The position numbers and the translations under genes were made by a program. The notes beneath the pieces were generated by a model. The model was not told where the DNA came from. It ran no database searches and saw only the letters and a program-made list of their open reading frames with translations. This document shows, one piece after another, positions 54,692-64,000 of a stretch of 64,000 nucleotides of DNA (positions are counted from its first letter, which is position 1; the number at the start of each line of letters is the position of its first letter). The stretch comes from Trogon surrucura (Eukaryota; Chordata; Aves; Trogoniformes; Trogonidae). The stretch lies in NCBI GenBank assembly GCA_020746105.1, contig CM036617.1, forward strand, positions 158,852,912-158,916,911, read 5' to 3'.

Positions 54692-57159
54692 CCACCATGC
54701 TCCCCACCAGCCCTGTCTACTTCCCTGGCATGAACCTAACTGTTCTTGACTGGAGGAAGACACCCTGATTAACAGAGATAACTAACAAAGCAGGTACTAA
54801 CACAGGTGGCTCCTGCACAGCTCCAGGCCAACGTCAGCAGCATGTACCATCTGCAGACTTGGAGTCCCACCTCCATGGGAAGCATGGGGAAGCACATCCC
54901 CACCTTGTCTTGGTTATCGTGGAGGCTGCAGTCTCCAGGTACATCTCCTCCTGGTGGCACTGCTGGTTCAACCAGTCTCTGCCCCGAACCCCGGGTCTCA
55001 CCCTTGAGCTTTCCCTTAGGACAAGTTGGTACAAATGCTCACACGACCACAAAGGGGTGAACCAGCACCGATGCACCAGGAAGGTAAGACGGGGAGAAGG
55101 AGACAGCTGCTGTCAAAGGGCAAGTATGTGAGCATGCCATGAGGAGACAACTGCTGCCTTGGCGAGCTCAGGACCAAGCTATCACACACAGGTACATAAA
55201 AATCAATCCAGAGCAATGAGTAGAGCGATGGAGGTCAAAGTGGCAGAATATACCACCAGCCCATGACTCATTTCTCATATGTTCCCAGCAGCACGGACTT
55301 CGAAGTGCTGCTCAGTGGTTTGGACATTACTCACAGGTGAAGGGTATTTTCTCCCACATGAAAGCAGAAACCCCCCAGAAGGCAGCCCGCTGGTGCAGTC
55401 ACCGGGACTCACCAGGCACCAGCAGAGGCACCACTTTGCAAGGGACTTTACACTGTTCCTCATCCTCGCCTGCGGAGCTGCCAGGGAAACGAGCTTTGCT
55501 TTTCATATTAACGCATAGTAAATAAATCTCTTTTAAGAAGGAAGGGGGAAATTGCATCACCTCCCCTGTTTCCCAGCACTTGCATCAAGAATGTGTTTCC
55601 CACCAACACCACAAGCAAAGTGTCTCACATCCAGGAGGCAGAGAACAGCACAGACAGGGAAATGGACAATCTACCACTCCCCATCAGGTAAGCAAATATG
55701 AAGGAAAATATCCCTGGCAAACAGTCACAAGAACTCAGAAGTAAAATCTCTTATACTTTACCAAGCTCTTCCCAGCTTGCTTCCATTTAAGAAAAAAATA
55801 AAATCCATTGTCATAGTAATTTTGAAAAATTAGGTTTGCACCAACTCTTCCTGCATCACTTTTGTGCTGGCTGAGGAGACCACATACTACTCCAGTCTTT
55901 GCCGATTTTCTTCAAGACATATTTTCTCCCTGGCTTTGGGCCAAGCCCTGGTATTCTTTTTACTTGGGGAAAGTCCTCAGGAAAGTCTGCCACAGATTTG
56001 TCTCAAATTATGGGTCTTTGCCTGTAAAGATTCATCTCTTCCCATCACTGATTAACATGTGAAAACAATCCAGATCTGTTTGTCAGGAATTTGGTAGGAT
56101 CACAGAAACTATCTAGCTGCAGCATCCCTGGCCACAACAGGCTGTGGAAATAACCTTCACACTCCATGGGTTGAACTATGAGAAGTGAACTGAGAATTAA
56201 TGCACACTATTATTGATATTAATATGAGAATCAACACTTATTTCCCCTGTTTCTACTTTCCTGGAAACTAACGAGGAAGACGAGGCCCCGGGCAGCTTCA
56301 CACACACGTTTGGTGGGCCACCAGCAGAAGGTGGGTGCAGACCCTCTCTCTCGCTCCCCATCCTGCTGTGCCCCTGCCCAGCCACCACCACCACCCACCC
56401 CCTCCCAGTTCAAAGTCGCTGGAGGCCTTGGTTCTTATCATGAAATGTTCTGCCAAATCAAATGTAAACAAATGACATGCACAGTTGACATGGCAACAAA
56501 GCAGCCCTGCACGCAAGGGCTGCAGCGGCAGCATTTAACTCTGCCGGGCTGGGCACAAATTTGCAGGAAAGACCAGAGCAGCCAGGAAACTGCAAACAGA
56601 AGACAGCATCTCTTCTCCTTTCCCCAGGTACCTGGAGAAACATGTTGCTCGGCACCCGGAGGGTTTGCTGAGAGAACCGCAGGACCATCTCCTGCAAGAG
56701 GTCTTCAAATTTCCAGGCAGTTTTGAGTGGCATGAGCTCTGGAGCAGCACACGTGCTTATACATCTCAAAGGATTTCAGCATCTCAGACTAATCTTTCCT
56801 ACTGAAGACTGGCAGCACATCCCTCTTCCCACATGACCCCCTCCCTTGTACACAGGTCAGTTACAGGAGCAGAGCCCAGGCACCCGCATATGGATGACAA
56901 AAAGCAGGAGGGAGAAAGAAAGGGCTGAGGGAAGGGACGCAGCAGCACACCATATGATCATTTGGTACACAATATTGCTCTATTCATCCCTTCACAAAAG
57001 TCCCACCAAAATACAGCCCCAGGCATGTCCAGATGTAATAAAAGAAGTCAGAATAAAAGTCATCACTGCGCTTGGATTCACCTCGGATTGTGCAGTTTTG
57101 CCAGTTTCCTCATAGTAAGTCAGAGTCAATGAAAGCTTGGAGCCAAAGGCAGGCATTTA

Positions 57160-57215
57160 CCTGCAAGCACTTTGGGGCAGGGACTGCAATTGTGTGATTT
57201 GTCACTGCTTTTCCC
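57160..57215 (-). repeat. Possible small relic of the old amniote SINE
   Basis: The phrase gcaagcactttggggcaggg followed by actgcaattgtgtgatttgt resembles the reverse complement of the segment present in 43540-43570 (cagttcctgccctaaaagac). Only about 50 bases are comparable, so this is weak. Confidence 0.25.
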
Positions 57216-60200
57216 TATAGACTTCATCGTCTTCTAATTTTAGATGCCCAGGACAATTTTCATGCTCTGACCTAATAAAAAGATATCGTGTGCTGTCAAA
57301 GAGCATCTCACTTTTACCATGGTGGCAGCACTGTTCCAGGGACATGGGCACAAATCCCTGCGAAGCCTGCAGTGGTCATAAATACTTTGGGAGCCTCAGC
57401 ACTTGGGAGCATCCTTTTTCGGAGCAGACTATTTCAGTTTCACCTCTCTGAGGAAAGCGTGCGATCTCCGAGCACCCTTGCAGAAGAGCCTAGCAAGGAA
57501 CATCAAGTCTGCAAGGCAAAGTCCCTTTAAATAAAAGCGCTGCTGATGTTAAGATAAGCATCCAAGCAGTAAAAATAATGAAGCTGGCTCTTAAATAATG
57601 AGTGCTGATGGCCCCCTCTGCTTGCATTCCTAGCCTAATTACTTACATGGTTAGCTCAGCCCTATATGCCTTTCAAATGCTGCCATTTAAAAATGAAAGT
57701 TAAATCCACTTGGAGCGGACAGGAACTAATGGGAACTACTGTGCGTGCACATTGCTGCCAGAGTTGAGGGTCCTACCACAGGGGTCCTCCCACTCGGTTT
57801 CTACTTTCAGCAGGAAAACACACTTTTTAAAAAAATCAAGCAAGTAGCCAGCTTACAGATGGAAGAACAGCTCTTCAAGGTGGAGGAATCCGCAATTTGA
57901 GAGCTTGGGAATTCAAATTGCTGCCTTGCCTGAGATACTAAAAGGCTCAAATGATGGCGTTGGTGCCAGGGAAGGCAGGAGGAGCAGCTCCCAATGAAGG
58001 AACCACAGGCTCATGTCACAGCCCCACTGGTGCCCTTTGCTGGGACCTCCTTCAGCTCTGTCCAGCTCCAGGGAAGCACCCGCAGGTGTCCTCACACCAT
58101 GTGGCACGTGCCCCAACCGTGTCCCAGCCACGTGGACAGGCCACCCACTGTGTACAAATAGGTATATGAAGCCCCACCAGCAAATCCATAGGGTTCCTTG
58201 CACACCCTCTGAAACCAAATTAGAGGGTTAAGGGTTACTCAGAAAAGAAAAAAAAAATAAAAGGAAAAAACAAAATCCCAAGAATGAAATGAGACTGTAC
58301 ATACTGAACAAGGTCAGGAAACGGCAGGAAGGAAGAGGGACAGATAACAGTTTCGGTGAAGAGGTCAGGGCCCAGAGCATCACACCACCCCTCGCTCTAC
58401 CATGCTGCAAGAGGGGTGCCCACCAGAAGAAAGGCTGCAGCCCCACGGGGGGGTAGCACCCCAACTGGTCTCTCACATGCACTCTTTCCATTTAGTTTGG
58501 CACTAACATTTTGGCTCCAGAAGCTACCCTGGCAACAAATTCTTTCCTGAAAATTTATCACATGCCTTTATACAAAGTCGCCAGAAGCATTTATAGCCAC
58601 TTATCTAACAATATCTGCTTTTGTTTCAAGTCATTAAGGAAATAAACAGAGGCTGGAGAAGTCACTATGGAAAAGGGGCCTCTACTTTGGAGAAACAACA
58701 GCCTAGGACTACCGGAGATGAGTAAATACTGCCCTGCCTCAGAAACAGGCTGGCGTGACAACAGTGATGGATTACGGAGAAAGATTGCTTCTCAAAATGA
58801 CGTCCAATTACTCTTCATGCCCAGTCAAATTGGTTTTAAGTTATCCCTCAAGTGAAAGAAGCATTCCCGACCTGGAAGAGAAGGCGAGGGCTTTATGCGT
58901 AAATAAATAATTAGAAATAACCATAGGCTGATGGTGCAGTTTCTGGAGTCTACCAGAGAAGAGATAAGAAAAAGCAGCAGTAATGGATTGCTTTCTGTCT
59001 CACATCCATCAGCACTCCTCTTTTCCCCCCCAAGATCTGTAATTTATGACACCGTTTTTATGATCCAGTAAACAATGATTTATAACATTAATAAGCGGCG
59101 ATAGGTAAGTTCCCCAAATACGATTTCCCTGTGTATTTCTCCACGACAGAGACAGAAAAGATTTTCCTCTCGAATAACGAAGACCAGACCTCACGAAAGC
59201 ATTAGTGACATCCAATAACCACATAAGCAAGTCCTGTGCTCGTCAGGGACATGAGCCTTGGCGGCAGCCTGCCTTTGTCCCCATCCCCGAGCACTCGCCC
59301 TGGAGTGAGGAGGAGGAGGGAACCGATGGCTAAGCTCGCTCGCGCATACAGGTGTGCAGAGCTAGGGCTCCTGGGCTGCGAGGTGCTTGGGGATGTGCCA
59401 TGCCTCCCAAAAGTAAAGCACCAACTATACATCCATGTCCCCGGATAAATAATGTATTAATCACAAGCACTGCATATCTCTGGCGCCTGTTTTCCTGCAT
59501 TTAACAGCTCCAGAATGCCCCCGACCACTTCAAGAAAGGACACCAAGGTGGAACTGACAATTACTTTTCTTTTACAGCCTAGATTTGGAATAAATGGCCT
59601 GGAGGAATCCAGAATAACTCCCCTAGCCCTTTTCTCACAAGTCCTCACAGATTTCTTACCTCCAAAAAGCCCTTGTGATAAGCTGAGAACTCAGACGTAA
59701 AATATGGCTGATAATGAGGATATGCCTCTACTTCCAGAATGCAATTTGTTAGGAGAGGAGTGAAGGGGAGGGCAAAAATGGGGAAATCAAACACAGCTCC
59801 TATAATGCTCACAATTACTCTGTGAACCAGGAGTCCAGTTCTGGGGAATATGAGCAGTAAATTGCTGAGTGGCTTTCTAATCTAATTATTTCACTTGCAA
59901 TTCAAATTATTTTCCAATTAAAACTAAGCTAATACATTCTGAAATGTAAATCAGACTCTATTACCTTTTTTAATTGCAATGCCTATACTATTCCCTTTTT
60001 CTCTTTAACTGATGGAAGTCAGGGAGAGATTTCTATATGTTCCCCTGTAGTCCTGTAGGGTTATTTCACGTGAGCCTCGCTGGTCTCACCTCTGCCCTTG
60101 TTTCCACCACAACAGAGGCTGATGCTCTCTGCTTAATGAAAGCAAAGAGCTTAGAGAAAGAGGCAGAGGAGCAGCTCTTTTCTCTTTGCATGATGGCAAA

Positions 60201-60377
60201 GCCTCCCCTGTTGCAGCAGCGCAAAGGTACAGACAAAAGACGCCCATCAGGTGCCAGCTCCTGCCCTAGAAACAGGGTGTTTGTCCCCAGTCGGTGCAGT
60301 GGCCAGCCCCAGTGTGGTACACACTGTGAGTCCCTGCAGCTTTGCTTCTCCTGCACTTGAAGGCTGCCTTTTTCAGG

Positions 60378-60398
60378 AAAAAAAAAAAAAAAAAAAAA
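60378..60398. repeat. Poly(A) tract, 21 bases
   Basis: Run of A on the plus strand, no retrocopy body recognised upstream. Confidence 0.8.
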
Positions 60399-62279
60399 GA
60401 GGAAACAAGAACAGAACATTCTGTCCATTGAAGCAGCCCAGGTCAGATATAAATACATAAAGAATGAGCAAGGAAGCCTCTTCCGTAAAGGGAAGCTATT
60501 TTCAATTTAGGCAGGGCCCTTTCCAGACTGACAACTTCTGAATAAACTTGCAACGTCTGTATTACTTCCCTTTTATCTCTGATTGACAAAACCTTAAGGG
60601 CAGAGGTAGCCTTCAGGATTAGTTTCTCTCACATCCTATGCTCACCTCCTTTTCCACTGACTTTCTTGCAAGTACCAGTATCAATTTTGAGCCCAGCGGT
60701 CACTCACGACCCCAGGGCCACCTGGGTACCACTGAAGGAGCTGAACACCCGGATCCCCCCCCATGCCCACCTTCCTGCAATATTGGTGGAGAAGCACAAG
60801 GCATCTGTTGTCACCCACTATTTTATCTGCAGGGGACAGGAGCAGAAAAAATCCCCAGTAGCTGCTGTTGACTCTGCATCAGCCCCAGCCTTTGCTGCTG
60901 ACACCCCTGATCATACTGTGATGGATGGAGCTGAGAAAAAGGTGCCGTGAAGGGTGGGTGATCATTCCAAAAGCAAGAGGCAGCTCCCACTGCCCGCAGA
61001 AAGAATGAGTGAAAACCAGTGAAATCAAGAGGGCTTTCAAATCCTGTCGGGGTGGACAGCTGCTCCCGCCACAACGGGCTCTGCTCTTAAGTTTTCCCCT
61101 TCTTGAGTCAGGAACACGAATTAAAGGGGAAAAAAAAAATAAAATAAAAAGGACACAAGAATAAAGAGTAGGTGACGTTCAGTCTGGCAGACGGTAACCG
61201 TACTGACAACAAGAGCATGAACCCTCACCTTTATTCCACTATTAACAGAATAAATTAATAGAGACTGCAGACCTGCAGGAAAGGCTTGCCTCAAATCCAA
61301 AAAGTGCTTAATCCAAATTTATTGTGGATTTACACTCCCCAGAGTCAAAGGGCTAATGGAGATGTAAGTCAAAGGGATCTACCCTCCTCTCTGGTCAAAT
61401 ACACTCTTTTCTGTTGTTTAACTTTTCAGCATTACCTCTAAGATGCTCTGGGAATTTTCAAAATTCAACTTCACTTCATTCAGCAAACATCCGTTCTCTA
61501 CCTGTGCTTTTCCTACAGTTTGACGTTAACGTTTGGATTGTTTTGTAGTTTATACCATTGCAACAGACTAGAAACCATTTGGAGAATACAAATTATTAAG
61601 TAATAGCCCTCACACAGACAAAAAAATCAACGGCATATGATTATTGTTTTCAGGTTAGCCCTCAACTGAACCATTTCATTTGAAAAAAAAATATCAAAAT
61701 TCTCTAAGTATTTTAAGTATTTAACAATATATAAAACATTTAAACCATACCTTATGCTTTTAGATTCTTAAAACGGAGAACTAGCCAGGCAGTTAGAAGA
61801 TGGGATGCTTTTTGAGTCTGAATTGCCAGAACCCTTTAAAACTTGTATACGGAGATACTTAAAAAAACCTGGCCATAACGTACAGTCTTCTACAAATCAT
61901 CTCAGCAGGCAGGTGTTCATCTTTTATGCCTACAGAAAGCTTTTTAGACTTTTATTTTACTGTTTAAGGAACGTACAAAACACACCCAAATTAGATGCGG
62001 AAATACCCATTTTCAAAGTATTTGGGGAAAAGGAGAAAGATTAAAAAAAAAAAAGACAAGCATCCAGCTGCAGGAAATTTTCTTCAAGTGTCAAACCTAA
62101 CACTCCCTGTACATACAGATTCATCTTATTCAGGGCAAACTCAGCTCCAGCAGAGCACTGACAATTCCAGTAACCTGTCATACATCAGGGACTAGTGGGA
62201 TTTTTATGTGTTTATTAACTCACTGGTAATCTCTTCATCATGCAGGTGATGGTAACCCAGCCTCTCCCTCTCCAGGATT

Positions 62280-62575
62280 CCCAGTGGCGAGCGGCAGCTC
62301 TCCACACAGCAACGACACTCCTCAATGCCACTACGCCCCGTTATGTTTTCTCTCTTCTCGCTTTTAAGCCGTGTGTTGCCTGGCACGGCCAGCCCGGAGA
62401 TGAAATAACACCGCGTTCACCCAAATCCCTCCTTCCCAACCGGTTTGCTGACCGTGGGGTGGTTTTGCGCTTGCCGTTCCTCCCGGGTACCGGTGGGTTC
62501 TGCTTTTTATTGCTTTGATCTCTTCAACTCCCTCTTACCACAAACACATTTCTGAGAGAAGCAGCAAGCGCGGGG
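62280..62575. promoter_or_regulatory. Second CpG-rich cluster in intron 2
   Basis: I count about 17-19 CpG between 62288 and 62565, far denser than neighbouring intron. There is no repeat in it, and no exon is recognised. It could be a regulatory element or a former island; function is unknown. Confidence 0.3.
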
Positions 62576-63293
62576 GTGAGTGTGCACAGGGAAGCGGTGG
62601 AGGGTCTGGGACTTGATGTTTGAAAACAAGGAGGTTTGAAGGAAAGAACAGAATGGGAACGATCCTGCGCTTTCCTCCTGCTCCAGGCTTTCACCTTGCT
62701 GTCCTTCCCAGCACAGGGGCCATCACCTTCCCACCTTGTTCTTCCTGATATCTTCTCCCACAGGATGCCGAGGATTTTAAGGATCTGAAAGGCTCTGGGT
62801 GGCTTGTGCATGAAGAGAGGATGTCCCACCTGGGCAGCTCGCCATTCCCCGGGGCCGGGGGTCAGACATAACACCAATCCCCCCGTGCCCCTTTGCGTGG
62901 GGTCCCTGCAAGGGCCTGCTCAAAGCAAGAGGCACAAAACAAGCGCTGGACCCAGAGAGGAAAGTGCAGGCTGAGCCTGTAAAATTTAAAAAAGCATGCG
63001 AGAAAAATAAATAGCCTAGACTTCCTCAGCAGCTCCTAGTCAGAATTCGGGTAAATTTTGGAAGCAGATTTTCCAAGAGCTGTCGCTGCAGTGAACCTGC
63101 ACCACAAATAACTCCACAGCTGTTGCACTGGAGATGCAAAGATTTAAATCAAGAGAGAAGCAGTTCCTCTGACTTCAGTATCATGGAGAGCCACAGAGCT
63201 GCTATTCTCCCACCCAAGCTGTTCCTGCAAGTTTTCTCCCAGGAAAGGATAACCTAAAAAGAAGTCACCTGCCAACCTCCAAACCCATGAGAC

Positions 63294-63309
63294 TTTTTTT
63301 TTTTTTTTT
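63294..63309. repeat. Poly(T) tract followed by A-rich stretch
   Basis: Sixteen T, then AAATAAAAAAATAG and more A-rich sequence to about 63340. Confidence 0.75.
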
Positions 63310-64000
63310 AAATAAAAAAATAGAAAACAAATAGAAACAAATTCAGCCTTTTAAATTTCACTTGTTTTCAAACTCTTTCTTGAAATAACACAGAGGTTTA
63401 GAAATGTCTGCCCCTTTTTTAAGTTAAAAACCCAGATTCTCTCAGGTAGGTCATCCAAGAGAAAAATAAAAAGGGCATTATAAGACTTGATGAAAATGTA
63501 AGGAACTAACAATACGGAGCCCATTTACACCAGTGTTTCAGTTGGGTCCTTTCAACACAAACCTCCCAGTGACTCCCACTTGTCCCATGCTCCCACTGCA
63601 GAGTGGTCTCAGGACACACGAGAAGGCATTCACCCACTGAACAAGACCTCGTCCAAAACAGCCACTCCAAAAAATGCCCCAAACACGGCTGTAGGGTCCT
63701 TGGCACCAGCTGATCTGCTTTCCAAACCAGCTCCCACCAGGCCATGCTGCTTGCTAGGGCACACAGAGCCACCATCTCCTGTGCTCGTGCATGGGTAGCT
63801 CGCTCCCTGTTGTGATTCATCAAGAGTCATTTTACAGTTTGCATCTCTGTACCCATACCTGGAAGAGTGAGCAAGTTTCGTCGTGTATCCTTTTACACGG
63901 GAGGACAAAAGCACAGGCCTGCTTTACCACGTGACGCTTCATTAAGCCCATTTAAGTGTTAAGAAAATTAATTGAAAGGGTTAATAACACATCTATCCTG

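Overview
The window lies entirely inside one vertebrate gene, HIPK2 (homeodomain-interacting protein kinase 2), on the minus strand. It is almost certainly from a bird. All interspersed repeats I can place are either CR1 LINE 3' fragments of the avian type, ending in short ATTCTATG-like repeats, or very old degraded MIR/CORE-like SINE relics. Repeat density and intron sizes are low, as in birds. I cannot name the species.

Reading the minus strand from right to left, there are eleven coding exons. They run from 31035 (middle of the kinase domain, at the APE motif) down to 38 (just past the second caspase site). Every exon is bounded by AG/GT, and the reading phase is continuous across all ten junctions, giving 1,874 coding bases (about 624 residues). 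By the 15-exon layout I recall for human HIPK2 these are exons 3-13. Exons 1-2 (N-terminus and first half of the kinase domain) lie beyond base 64000. Exons 14-15 (the C-terminal Ser/Gln/His/Tyr-rich part) lie before base 1. The assignment to HIPK2 rather than HIPK1 or HIPK3 rests on paralogue-specific stretches such as [13 protein letters not shown] and [17 protein letters not shown].

Layout: 31036-64000 is the 3' part of the long second intron, about 33 kb with no exon that I can support. It holds four CR1 fragments, several old SINE relics, homopolymer tracts, a G-tract cluster, two CpG-rich clusters and a few AT-rich blocks with transcription-factor-like motifs. 26632-31035 holds the four exons of the kinase C-lobe. 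18193-22860 holds the linker after the kinase, including an exon with a conserved internal alternative acceptor. 38-13709 holds the exons for the middle and regulatory part: both short nuclear localisation clusters, the TPSP phosphosites, the SUMO-interacting motif and both caspase sites.

The exons together encode the C-lobe of a nuclear CMGC/DYRK-like Ser/Thr kinase and the downstream region that sends it to nuclear bodies and is cut by caspases. I found no second gene, tRNA, CRISPR array, endogenous retrovirus or unknown system. The most interesting signals are in the splicing of exon 8 and in the CpG-rich islets of intron 2. All homology statements come from memory of the family, not from a search. 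Exon and residue numbers marked human refer to the 1,198-residue form as I recall it.
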